Below are positions 7,301 to 14,763 of a stretch of 22,570 nucleotides of DNA, one piece after another. Positions within the stretch are counted from its first letter, which is position 1, and every line of letters starts with the position of its first letter. Origin of the DNA: Dehalococcoidia bacterium (GTDB lineage Bacteria; Chloroflexota; Dehalococcoidia; JAENJB01); assembly GCA_016844565.1 (NCBI GenBank), contig JAENJB010000057.1, positions 1 through 22,570 of the forward strand. Reading direction: 5' to 3'. A program made the translations under genes and the position numbers. Below the pieces are notes generated by a model, which worked only from the letters and a program-made list of their open reading frames with translations, made no database searches and had not been told where the DNA came from.

Positions 7301-7939
7301 TCAAACGCCGAAATCACCCTTCAGCCTGCCGCCGGCCGCCAGATGGGCCAGACGCGTTGGCTCTGGAAGTCTGTCGCCCCGGCAGCACTGTCTCACCCAA
7401 TAGACGGCCGCCGGGAGGTCAACCTTATGTCCGATAGAAACATAAACAGGCCGCGCACTGCCCTTCGTCCTCACTGCCATGCCAACCACCTCACCCGCAT
7501 CTATGAGCTCGGCTTGCCCCTCCTCATCTAGCGGCCCGTGCTTTCCGCAGAGGATGGACTTGGCACAGCCGATTGACGGCAGGTCGAAGAGCAGGCCCAG
7601 ATGAGAGGCGATGCCCAATCTTCTCGGATGGGCGACGCCCTGGCCGTCCACCAGCAGCAGGTCCGGCTCATGACTCAGCTTCTCGCAGGCGGCGATGATC
7701 AGGGGGGACTCGCGGAAAGAGAGCAGACCCGGAACATACGGGAAGCCAGGCCTGCCCTCCGCCACCTGCACCTCCACCAGTTCCATTTGCGGATGTCTCA
7801 GCACCACCACTGCCGCCACAGCCACACCGTCTCTCTCCCCTGAGATGTCCACTCCGGCGATGAGGACCGGCGCCCCAAGCTCGTTCCTTCCGATGACACG
7901 GCCTGCCAGATGCCGCTGAATATCCCTGGCATGTTGCAT
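7301..7939 (-). CDS. nfi: Endonuclease V (deoxyinosine 3' endonuclease)
   Basis: Endonuclease V nicks DNA near deoxyinosine and other deaminated bases, starting alternative excision repair. It has 212 residues, the family size. The metal-binding acidic triad is in place: Asp31 in GVDIS, Glu77 in PGLLSFRE, Asp98 in LLVDGQGVAHPRRLGIASHLG. The stretch PYVPGLLSFRESP is the family signature. The start is ATG at 7939 without a strong Shine-Dalgarno. A minus-strand promoter (TATAAT at 7963-7958, TTGACA at 7988-7983) fits this start, with a leader of about a dozen bases. It is divergent from the RNase Y gene and 118 bp upstream of prfB, which seems to have its own promoter. Confidence 0.93.
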   Translation of the reverse strand: MQHARDIQRHLAGRVIGRNELGAPVLIAGVDISGERDGVAVAAVVVLRHPQMELVEVQVAEGRPGFPYVPGLLSFRESPLIIAACEKLSHEPDLLLVDGQGVAHPRRLGIASHLGLLFDLPSIGCAKSILCGKHGPLDEEGQAELIDAGEVVGMAVRTKGSARPVYVSIGHKVDLPAAVYWVRQCCRGDRLPEPTRLAHLAAGGRLKGDFGV

Positions 7940-7957
7940 AACAATCGTCCGGCGAGG

Positions 7958-7988
7958 ATTATAACCTTGCTTCTTCCAATGGTGTCAA
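7958..7988 (-). promoter_or_regulatory. Likely nfi promoter
   Basis: On the minus strand there is a perfect TTGACA (7988-7983) and a perfect TATAAT (7963-7958). The spacer of 19 bases is longer than the usual 17. Transcription would start near 7951. Confidence 0.55.
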
Positions 7989-7999
7989 GCTTCGGTTGT

Positions 8000-8029
8000 T
8001 TGACAGTCAAAGCTATCATAGACTAAGAT
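8000..8029 (+). promoter_or_regulatory. Likely rny promoter
   Basis: There is a perfect -35 TTGACA (8000-8005), then an 18-base spacer and TAAGAT (8024-8029, 4 of 6 matches to TATAAT). The predicted leader is about 40 bases and contains GAAGGAG (8061-8067), 7 bases before the GTG start. The nfi -35 box on the other strand is only 11 bases away. Confidence 0.5.
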
Positions 8030-8074
8030 TACCCGTTAACCCTACTGGGGAAAGATTGAAGAAGGAGATGCAAA

Positions 8075-9607
8075 GTGTCAACGATAATTACGACAGTTGC
8101 CGTATCGTTGGCGGCGTTCCTCCTGGGGGGTGCCATTGTATTCTTCGCCCGGCTCTTCACAGCCACCAAGAGACTGAAGGATGCTCAGCAGCAAAACGAG
8201 CAGATAATCGAAGAGGCCAGAGCAAAACAGAAGGAGATCCTCCTCGAGGCCAAGGAGGAATCCATCAAGGCGAGAGCCCAGCTAGAGGCAGAATACAAGG
8301 AAACCCGCGAGGAACTGAAGAAGCAGGAACGCCGTCTGACCCAAAAAGAGGAGAACCTGGAACGCAAGATCGATGGCGCGGAACGTAGAGAACGCAATCT
8401 GACAAACAAGGAAAAGGAGGCAGAAGCAGCCCGGCTCCAGTTGGAGAACCTGAAGAAAAGGAGATTAGAAGACCTGGAGAAGATTGCCACCATCAGCACC
8501 GAGGAGGCAAAGCAACTGCTCCTCAAGGAAATCGAGAAGGAGCTTCAGGAGGAGACTTCTCGGAGGGTTCACGAGTTTGAGATCAAACTGAAGGATGAGT
8601 CTCAGGAGAAAGCCAAGAAAGTCCTCGCTCTAGCTATTCAGCGCTGCGCTACCGAGGTGGTCCCGGAGACCACAGTCTCGGTGGTCCCTTTGCCCAGCGA
8701 TGACATGAAGGGACGCCTCATCGGCCGCGAAGGGCGGAATATCCGGGCACTGGAGCAGGCCACCGGCGTCGACCTCATCATAGACGATACCCCCCAGGCG
8801 GTAACTATCTCCAGCTTCGACCCGGTGCGGCGCGAGATAGCTCGTCTGGCACTGAACAAGCTCATCCTCGATGGCCGCATCCACCCGGCGAGGATCGAAG
8901 AGGTAGTCGAGAAGGCTAGAAACGAGGTCGACAATACCATTCGCACCGAGGGTGAAAAAGCCGCCTACGAAACAGGAGTGCCCGGACTGCATCCCGAACT
9001 GGTCAAGCTGCTCGGGAGGCTGAAGTACCGCACCAGCTACGGCCAGAACGTCCTCGCCCACAGCATGGAAGTCGCCCACCTCGCCGGGGCCCTGGCTGCA
9101 GAGATAGGGGGCGACGCACAAATATCCCGCAAATCCGGCCTGCTGCACGACCTCGGCAAAGCGGTCACTCAGGACATAGAAGGCCCCCACGCTCAGGTCG
9201 GCTCCGACCTGGTGGCCCAGTGGGACAAGACCCCTGGCGTAGCTCAGGCGGTTGGTGAACACCATGGAGAGGCAACCACGGAGAGCGTAATGGGCTTTAT
9301 CGTTGGGACGGCTGACGCCATCAGCGGAGCCAGACCTGGAGCCAGACGCGAGGCCTGGGAGCAATACATCAAGCGGCTCGAGTCGCTGGAAAGCATCGCC
9401 AACAGCTTTGAGGGAGTAGAAAAGTCTTTCGCCATCCAGGCTGGCCGAGAGGTACGCATCATGGTCAAGCCGGAATCAGTAGACGACTTGGGAGCCATAC
9501 GCCTGTCCAGGGATATCGTCAAGAAAATAGAGGAAACATTGCGCTATCCAGGGCAGATCAAGGTAACCGTTATCCGGGAGACCCGGGCGGTGGACTACGC
9601 CAAATAG
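8075..9607 (+). CDS. rny: Ribonuclease Y
   Basis: RNase Y is a membrane-tethered endoribonuclease that starts mRNA decay in many bacteria without RNase E. It has 510 residues, as in the family. The order is: N-terminal membrane segment (about 5-27), long charged coiled coil (about 30-190), KH RNA-binding domain with GRLIGREGRNIRALE (213-227), HD phosphohydrolase domain with the His-Asp pair in LLHDLGK (H358, D359), and the family C-terminal domain ending near VTVIRETRAVDYAK. The GTG start has a good Shine-Dalgarno (GAAGGAG, 7 bases away) and puts the membrane helix at the N-terminus. The next gene encodes a YmdB-type protein, a neighbour also seen in Bacillus. Confidence 0.97.
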   Translation: MSTIITTVAVSLAAFLLGGAIVFFARLFTATKRLKDAQQQNEQIIEEARAKQKEILLEAKEESIKARAQLEAEYKETREELKKQERRLTQKEENLERKIDGAERRERNLTNKEKEAEAARLQLENLKKRRLEDLEKIATISTEEAKQLLLKEIEKELQEETSRRVHEFEIKLKDESQEKAKKVLALAIQRCATEVVPETTVSVVPLPSDDMKGRLIGREGRNIRALEQATGVDLIIDDTPQAVTISSFDPVRREIARLALNKLILDGRIHPARIEEVVEKARNEVDNTIRTEGEKAAYETGVPGLHPELVKLLGRLKYRTSYGQNVLAHSMEVAHLAGALAAEIGGDAQISRKSGLLHDLGKAVTQDIEGPHAQVGSDLVAQWDKTPGVAQAVGEHHGEATTESVMGFIVGTADAISGARPGARREAWEQYIKRLESLESIANSFEGVEKSFAIQAGREVRIMVKPESVDDLGAIRLSRDIVKKIEETLRYPGQIKVTVIRETRAVDYAK

Positions 9608-9663
9608 GTGCACCTTAGTGGCCCTGACTCGGACCGACTGCTAGCTTTCGGGAAGGATAGGAC

Positions 9664-10431
9664 TTGCGAATCCTCCTCATCGGAGACGTGGTGGGCAAGC
9701 CGGGGAGGAAGGCTGTCCAGCAACTCCTGCCCGCTTTGCGTTCTGAATACCGCCTGGACGTCGTCCTGGCCAACGCCGAGAATGCCGCCGGGGGAATCGG
9801 CGTAACCCCCGATACTGCCAGGGAACTCATTGACGCCGGCGTGGATGTCCTGACCTCAGGCAATCACATATGGGCCCAGAAGGAGATCATCCCCTTTCTG
9901 GGCGGCGACGAACCACTCCTCCGCCCTCTCAACTATCCTCCGGGGGTTCCCGGAAGGGGCTACTGGCAAACAGAGCGCTTCATGGTAGTCAGCCTGATTG
10001 GTCGCACCTTCATGGGATCCGTCGACTGCCCCTTCCGCGCTATGGACCAGTTGCTCAAAGAACTGAAGAACAAGCCGCCGGTCATCATCGTGGATTTCCA
10101 TGCTGAAGCTACCTCGGAGAAGGTAGCCCTGGGACGATATCTCGATGGCCGAGTAAGCGCCGTCCTGGGCACGCACACCCACGTCGGCACGGTGGATTCA
10201 TGCATTCTGCCCAGGGGCACCGCCTACGTAACCGACGTGGGCATGACCGGCCCGGTCGACTCCGTCATCGGCGTGGATACGGATAGCGTCATCAGGCGCT
10301 TTCTCACCTCCCTGCCCAACCACCTTGAACCCGCAAAGGGCCCTGCCAGCCTCAACGCTATGGTGATCGAGGTGAACGACTCCACGGGCGCGGCCATCAG
10401 CATCAGCCGGGTTTCGAGAGTAGTGGCATGA
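9664..10431 (+). CDS. YmdB-type metallophosphoesterase (TIGR00282 family)
   Basis: The family contains Bacillus subtilis YmdB, a phosphodiesterase acting on 2',3'-cyclic nucleotides and linked to RNase Y and to biofilm and sporulation choices. It has 255 residues. The metal-binding residues are complete: D8 in GDVVGKPGR, E39 and N40 in NAENAAGG, N67 and H68 in SGNHIW, H146 in DFHAEAT, and H171/H173 in GTHTHVGT. The start is TTG at 9664, supported by AAGGA (9653-9657) and by the family beginning MRILxIGDVVG. It lies 56 bp after rny and overlaps the PHP gene by 4 bp, so co-transcription is likely. The substrate here is inferred, not shown. Confidence 0.92.
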   Translation: MRILLIGDVVGKPGRKAVQQLLPALRSEYRLDVVLANAENAAGGIGVTPDTARELIDAGVDVLTSGNHIWAQKEIIPFLGGDEPLLRPLNYPPGVPGRGYWQTERFMVVSLIGRTFMGSVDCPFRAMDQLLKELKNKPPVIIVDFHAEATSEKVALGRYLDGRVSAVLGTHTHVGTVDSCILPRGTAYVTDVGMTGPVDSVIGVDTDSVIRRFLTSLPNHLEPAKGPASLNAMVIEVNDSTGAAISISRVSRVVA

Positions 10432-11291
10432 TGAAGTTCGACCTCCACCTTCACACCACCGCCTCTGACGGCCTCTTGACCGCCAAACAGCTCGTGGATT
10501 GGGCGGCTGAACTGGGGCTGAGTTTTATTGCCATCACCGACCACGACAGCGTGGACGGCATCGGTCCGGCGCTGGAAGCGGCCCGGGCCCACCCGAAGCT
10601 GAGAGTTATCCCCGGAGTGGAAATGAGCACGGACATCGCTCACGGCGAGATACACGTACTGGGATACTTCATAGACTACGAAGACGCCTATTTCACGACC
10701 GCGCTGAAAGGCCTTCGCGATTCCCGGCACAACCGCGGCCAGCGCATGCTGGCCAAGCTGGCAGCGATGGGCATGCCCATCAAGTGGCAGCGGGTGCTGG
10801 AGATCGCCGGCCCCGGCTCGATAGGACGGCCACACATTGCTCAGGCCATGCTTGAGCGCGGCTATGTAACCTCGCTCCGCGAGGCCTTCGTGAAGTACAT
10901 CGGGCGCGACGGCCCTGCCTATGCGGAAAGGGAAAAGATGACCCCCGAGGAGGCCGTGCAGTTCGTGGTCAAAGCCAGAGGGTTACCCGTCCTGGCCCAC
11001 CCGGGCGAGGTAGAGGAAGCCATGGTCACCAGGCTGGTCTCAGCCGGCCTGGTCGGACTGGAAGCCTATTACAATGGGTACACATCGGAGATCAGGGAAA
11101 GACTGGTAGCACTCGCCAGAAGATACGGATTGGTGACCACCGGAGGGAGCGATTTTCACGGACTGGAAGACATAGGCGAGACCCAGCCGGGCGCGCTGGA
11201 ACTGCCTCAAGAGTGTATGGAGCAGCTTCTCGCTCGGGCCGGCGACAGGGCGAAGCAGCTGGCGCAGCCGTGGCCCGGCCCGCAGTCCTGA
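10428..11291 (+). CDS. PHP-domain phosphoesterase (RNase AM / TrpH-like)
   Basis: PHP-domain proteins of this type hydrolyse phosphoesters with a trinuclear metal centre; characterised relatives are 3',5'-nucleoside bisphosphate phosphatases and 5'-3' exoribonuclease RNase AM (YciV). It has 287 residues. The metal motifs are all present: DLHLHT (H7, H9) with D14, TDHD (D38, H39), GVEMS (E65), RPHIAQAM (H136), LAHPGE (H191) and GGSDFHG (D242, H244). The ATG overlaps the stop of the YmdB-like gene (ATGA), indicating coupling. Position after RNase Y and the YmdB-like gene suggests a role in RNA or nucleotide clean-up; this is inference. The exact substrate is open. Confidence 0.9.
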   Translation: MMKFDLHLHTTASDGLLTAKQLVDWAAELGLSFIAITDHDSVDGIGPALEAARAHPKLRVIPGVEMSTDIAHGEIHVLGYFIDYEDAYFTTALKGLRDSRHNRGQRMLAKLAAMGMPIKWQRVLEIAGPGSIGRPHIAQAMLERGYVTSLREAFVKYIGRDGPAYAEREKMTPEEAVQFVVKARGLPVLAHPGEVEEAMVTRLVSAGLVGLEAYYNGYTSEIRERLVALARRYGLVTTGGSDFHGLEDIGETQPGALELPQECMEQLLARAGDRAKQLAQPWPGPQS

Positions 11292-11293
11292 AT

Positions 11294-11371
11294 CCCCCTC
11301 ACTCTAACTCTCTCCCTCCAGGGGAGAGAGGATTTTCCTCTCCCCCGACGGGAGAGGAGAGGTGAGGGTGA
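11294..11371. repeat. Paired CTCTCCC hairpin repeat, copy 2
   Basis: Two hairpin units sit head to head. One has CTCTCTCCC and GGGGAGAGAG arms (about 11309-11330). The other is CCTCTCCCCC-GACG-GGGAGAGG-like followed by GGTGAGGGTG (about 11337-11370). The same composition and orientation occur at 2054-2152, again directly after the last gene of a plus-strand operon. It may serve as a 3' end structure or simply be a mobile repeat tolerated at operon ends. Confidence 0.65.
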
Positions 11372-11377
11372 TATAAA
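11369..11377 (+). promoter_or_regulatory. Possible extended -10 promoter for plsY
   Basis: TGATATAAA is an extended -10 type element with a 5 of 6 hexamer match. Its TGA is the last part of the repeat. No good -35 is seen 17 bases upstream. Transcription would start near 11385, 18 bases before the plsY ATG. Weak evidence. Confidence 0.3.
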
Positions 11378-11402
11378 AAGTAATGTTTCTAGACAATCTC
11401 CG

Positions 11403-12098
11403 ATGATATGGCAAACAGCTGGACTTGTGATACTGGCCTACCTGATCGGCTCTTTCCCCACCGCCTTTTTGATAGGGAAGCGCAGCCGGGTAGATATTAG
11501 ACGGGTCGGCAGCGGCGCCGGCGGGGCCACCAACGTCTGGACGAATATCTCCCGCCGATGGGCCCTCGTGGTGGCACTCGTCGATACCGGCAAGGGTCTG
11601 CTGGCCGTCCTGCTCGCCCGATGGGCTGGAGCTGAGCCCGCCGCTCAATGGAGCGCCGGACTCGCCGCCATCGCCGGGCACAACTGGTCGGTCTTCGTGG
11701 GGTTCCGCGGTGGGCGGGGGCTTCTCACCGCCTGTGGTGCATTGCTGCTACTGGCCCCGCTCCAGTTGGCCGCAGGCGTGGGCCTCGGATTAATGATTAC
11801 CATCGCCTTCAGCACCCCGCTGGGAGCTCTCGTTGCCATGGCCTGCATACCACTAGCCTCGATAGGACTTGGGAAAGGCCAGGGAGTTGTCTTGGCCTCT
11901 CTGGCTGTCTTCCTGCTGGTGGTAGTGAAGAGGCTGGTACCCGATCAGGGCGTGGACGCCTATGCCCGGAACGGGCGGTGGGTCCTTCTCTACCGCCTGC
12001 TGCTGGACAGAGATGTAAGAGACCGAAAAACGTGGGTGCGCCGCCAGTCGAAGAAGGACACGAAAGTTGAACGGGAGGGAAAACTCAGCTCCGACTGA
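11403..12098 (+). CDS. plsY: PlsY-type glycerol-3-phosphate acyltransferase, divergent
   Basis: PlsY is the membrane enzyme that moves an acyl group from acyl-phosphate to glycerol-3-phosphate, the first step of phospholipid synthesis. It has 231 residues, slightly longer than usual. There are several membrane segments, starting with LVILAYLIGSFPTAFLIGK (8-26). Motif 1 is GSGAGGATN (36-44), where the usual form is GSGNxGATN. Motif 2 is GHNWSVFVGFRGGRGLLT (92-109), where a Pro and a Lys are commonly seen (replaced here by Ser and Arg). The C-terminal tail (about 200-231) is strongly charged and hydrophilic. No clear Shine-Dalgarno precedes the ATG. The changes suggest a divergent or paralogous member, so activity should be treated as likely but not certain. 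Confidence 0.82.
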   Translation: MIWQTAGLVILAYLIGSFPTAFLIGKRSRVDIRRVGSGAGGATNVWTNISRRWALVVALVDTGKGLLAVLLARWAGAEPAAQWSAGLAAIAGHNWSVFVGFRGGRGLLTACGALLLLAPLQLAAGVGLGLMITIAFSTPLGALVAMACIPLASIGLGKGQGVVLASLAVFLLVVVKRLVPDQGVDAYARNGRWVLLYRLLLDRDVRDRKTWVRRQSKKDTKVEREGKLSSD

Positions 12099-12118
12099 AG
12101 TCGCGGCTGAATTGCTTT

Positions 12119-12610
12119 ATGCGCTGCGCTATCCATCCGGAGATGGAAACCAATCTCAGCTGCGGCAAATGCGGCCAACCCATCTGCCCGAAATGCATGG
12201 TGATGACACCGGTCGGAGGCCGCTGCCCGAAGTGCGCCCGGGTGAGGCGAACCCCCACGTATCAACTCTCCACCATCTGGTACCTTCGAGCTGTGGGAGC
12301 CGGCCTTGGAGCGGCCCTTGTCGTAGGCGTGCTATGGTGGTTCTTATCCCGCGTAACGCCCTTTGGTTTCTTCAACCTGCTCCTGGCGGCGGGAGCAGGT
12401 TACCTCATCGGGGAAATCACCAGCCGGGCGGTGAACCGGAAACGCAACCTCTGGCTCGCCGTCATCGGAAGCCTGGCCTTCATCTTGAGCTTCCTCATCA
12501 GCTTCTCAGGTTTCTCGCCTTTCTGGCTGGCGCTTCGCTTCGGCATCGGCCTTCTCGACCTGCTAGCCCTGTTCCTGGGCGTCTTCCTGGCCCAGAACCA
12601 GCTTCGCTGA
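12119..12610 (+). CDS. Zinc-ribbon/B-box-like membrane protein of unknown function
   Basis: This 163-residue protein has a Cys/His-rich N-terminus: C3, H6, C15, C18, C23, C26, and later C36 and C39 (CGKCGQPICPKC then CPKC). This is enough for two zinc sites, in a B-box-like order. The rest is about four hydrophobic segments (near 55-75, 85-105, 115-130, 138-160). I do not recognise a characterised homologue. It starts 20 bp after plsY and probably shares its transcript. A cytoplasmic zinc knuckle with a membrane body is the safest description. The promoter of the next gene begins immediately after its stop. Confidence 0.75.
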   Translation: MRCAIHPEMETNLSCGKCGQPICPKCMVMTPVGGRCPKCARVRRTPTYQLSTIWYLRAVGAGLGAALVVGVLWWFLSRVTPFGFFNLLLAAGAGYLIGEITSRAVNRKRNLWLAVIGSLAFILSFLISFSGFSPFWLALRFGIGLLDLLALFLGVFLAQNQLR

Positions 12611-12614
12611 AATC

Positions 12615-12643
12615 TTGAGAAAGGCAAGCTGGTCGGCTATACT
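12615..12643 (+). promoter_or_regulatory. Likely sigma70-type promoter of the CCG-domain oxidoreductase gene
   Basis: TTGAGA (12615-12620) and TATACT (12638-12643) are separated by exactly 17 bases, each with 5 of 6 consensus matches. Transcription would start near 12650. The leader contains a near-perfect Shine-Dalgarno AAGGAGGT (12658-12665), 6 bases before the ATG. This predicts strong, independent expression of the gene. Confidence 0.7.
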
Positions 12644-12671
12644 TTAGAGTTTGAATTAAGGAGGTAACCCG

Positions 12672-14681
12672 ATGTCCCCTCTTAGCGAGTCCTACGGCAT
12701 AGTGCCCGGCTTCGCCATATTTCTCTTGTTACTGGTTATTGCTCTGGCAATATTCGCCAACCGCCTCTACAACCTCTACCGCTACCTCCGCATGGGCAAG
12801 CCGGACCAGCGGCTGGGCAACCTGGATAAGAGGTTGTGGACGACCCTCTGGCGGGTCCTTCCACAAATATGCACACTGAGAGAGGTCTCCCCGAAAGACC
12901 GGGCCGGACTGGGGCACTTCTTTATCTTCTGGGGCTTCATATTCTTCAGTGTCAGCTACCTTTTCCTGGTCGCTGACGCCATCAAAGAGGAATCGGCGGC
13001 CTTCATCCTGGGCGACGGCATCGCCCGGGGCTTCTACACTGTACTGGAAGTCCTGGGGCTGCTGGTCATGCTGGCCATCCTGATCGCTATCTTCCGCCGC
13101 TATGTCCTGAAGCCCAAGCGACTCAGCCAGACCGCCGACGCCGCCTATATCCTGAGCTTCATCTTCCTGCTGATGGCCACCAACTTCCTGATGGAGGGCT
13201 TCCGCCGGTCGATGGGGGAGACGATCCTCATATCGACTCCCGTAGCCGGGGCCCTGGCCCAGGGCTTCTCCGGGGTGGCGGAAGGGACCAACCGCATCCT
13301 GTATCAGGTCTTCTGGTGGCTGCACATAGGGCTCCTCCTCGGCTTCCTGGCCTACATCCCCCATTCCAAGCATCTGCACATCCTGGTGTCCCCATTTAAC
13401 ATTTTCTTCCGCTCTCAACGTCCCAAGGGCGCCCTGTCGCCGGTGAACCTGGAGGGTGCCGAGACCTTCGGCGTGCCGAAGCTCCAGGACTTTACCTGGA
13501 AACAGCTTATGGACCTCTACTCCTGCACCGAATGCGGACGGTGCCAGGAGAACTGCCCCGCCTACCTGAGCGGCAAGGTGCTCTCTCCGAAGAAGATCAT
13601 CGTGGATATGAAAGAGCACCTGATAACTCACGGGGCCGACCTGCTGGCCAAAGCCCCCGAGGGCGAGAGCAAGCTCCCGGCCCTCATCGGGGAGGTGGTG
13701 GCGGAACAGGCCATCTGGGACTGCACCACCTGCAGGGCCTGCCAGGAGCGCTGTCCGGTTTTCATCGAGCACATCGACAAGATAGTCGACATGAGGCGGA
13801 ACCTGGTGCTGGAACAGTCCAGGTTCCCCGAGACGACGGGCACCATCCTCAAGTGCCTTGAGGCGCGGGGGCACACCTGCCGCGGCACCACGCTCGCGCG
13901 CACCGACTGGTTCAAAGGGCAGGAAGTGAAACCCCTGGCCGAGAATAAGGAGGTGGACCTCCTCTACTGGGTGGGATGCACCGCGTCCCTGGAGGAACGG
14001 AATACGAAGGTTGCGGTGGCTTTCGCCAGGATTCTGAAGGCGGCAGGCATCAACTTTGGCGTTCTGGGGACGGAGGAGACCTGCTGCGGCGAGCCGGCGA
14101 GAAGGATAGGCAACGAGTACCTCTTCCAGATGCTGGCCCAGCAGAACATCGAGACCCTCAAACGCTACGGCGTCAAGAAGATTGTCACCACCTGTCCGCA
14201 CTGCTTCAACACCATCAAGAACGAGTACCCCCAGTTCGGCGGAGAATTCGAGGTGGTCCACCACAGCCAGTACATTGCTGAACTGCTCCGGCAGAACAAG
14301 CTAGGCGAGCTGAAAGAGATGAAAAAGATAGCCGCCTACCACGACTCCTGCTATCTCGGTAGGCACAACGATATCTATGAGGCGCCGCGAAAGGTGCTCT
14401 CCCACGTTCCGGGGCTCGCCGTAAGGGAGGTTGCGGCCTCCCGCACCCGCGGACTGTGCTGCGGCGGAGGCGGCGGGCACTTCTGGATAGAGGAAACCGG
14501 GGGCAAGAAGATAAGCGATATGCGCCTGGAGCAACTCCTGGAGACCAAGCCGGAACTCATCACCGCCAATTGCCCCTATTGTATCCAGATGTTCGAAGAT
14601 GCCGTGAAGAGCAAGGGCAAAGAGGAGAGTCTAAAGGTGCTGGACCTGGCCGAAGTGGTGGCTTCGCTACTCAAGAAGTAG
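12672..14681 (+). CDS. Membrane-bound Fe-S/CCG-domain oxidoreductase (HdrDE fusion-like, probable ETF:quinone-type)
   Basis: This 669-residue protein fuses a NarI/HdrE-like haem b membrane part to an HdrD-like part. Membrane segments lie near 10-30, 82-102, 120-141, 158-175 and 210-230, with candidate haem-ligand His such as H82, H218 and H231. Two 4Fe-4S motifs follow: CTECGRCQENCP (C285, 288, 291, 295) and CTTCRACQERCP (C351, 354, 357, 361). Then come two complete CCG domains: C436, C471-C472, C508, C511 and C560, C596-C597, C634, C637. Relatives of this layout are proposed to pass electrons from electron-transfer flavoprotein, reduced by acyl-CoA dehydrogenases, to menaquinone. The acyl-CoA synthetase downstream fits, but no etf genes are in the window, so the partner is inference. 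Confidence 0.9.
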   Translation: MSPLSESYGIVPGFAIFLLLLVIALAIFANRLYNLYRYLRMGKPDQRLGNLDKRLWTTLWRVLPQICTLREVSPKDRAGLGHFFIFWGFIFFSVSYLFLVADAIKEESAAFILGDGIARGFYTVLEVLGLLVMLAILIAIFRRYVLKPKRLSQTADAAYILSFIFLLMATNFLMEGFRRSMGETILISTPVAGALAQGFSGVAEGTNRILYQVFWWLHIGLLLGFLAYIPHSKHLHILVSPFNIFFRSQRPKGALSPVNLEGAETFGVPKLQDFTWKQLMDLYSCTECGRCQENCPAYLSGKVLSPKKIIVDMKEHLITHGADLLAKAPEGESKLPALIGEVVAEQAIWDCTTCRACQERCPVFIEHIDKIVDMRRNLVLEQSRFPETTGTILKCLEARGHTCRGTTLARTDWFKGQEVKPLAENKEVDLLYWVGCTASLEERNTKVAVAFARILKAAGINFGVLGTEETCCGEPARRIGNEYLFQMLAQQNIETLKRYGVKKIVTTCPHCFNTIKNEYPQFGGEFEVVHHSQYIAELLRQNKLGELKEMKKIAAYHDSCYLGRHNDIYEAPRKVLSHVPGLAVREVAASRTRGLCCGGGGGHFWIEETGGKKISDMRLEQLLETKPELITANCPYCIQMFEDAVKSKGKEESLKVLDLAEVVASLLKK

Positions 14682-14701
14682 GCTTGAAAGAGGCCTGCCA
14701 T

Positions 14702-14742
14702 GAGATTGCCGCGCCTCGCCTACGGCGGGCTCGCAATGGCAA
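14702..14742. repeat. Degenerate half copy of the GTCATTGCGA-type repeat
   Basis: GAGATTGCCGCGCCTCGCC followed by TACGGCGGGCTCGCAATGGC resembles the right half of the element at 5949-6058 (GAGATTGCTTC ... TCGCAATGAC). It sits between the convergent ends of the oxidoreductase and acyl-CoA synthetase genes. Assignment by eye. Confidence 0.45.
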
Positions 14743-14763
14743 ATGGAGACGCGAGAGAGTACC

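Noticed and set aside
12729..14264. 511-residue minus-strand ORF
   Set aside because: It lies fully antisense to the CCG-domain oxidoreductase, which has strong domain evidence. The antisense translation is Gln/Glu/Val/Leu-rich and without motifs: a mirror of biased codon use.
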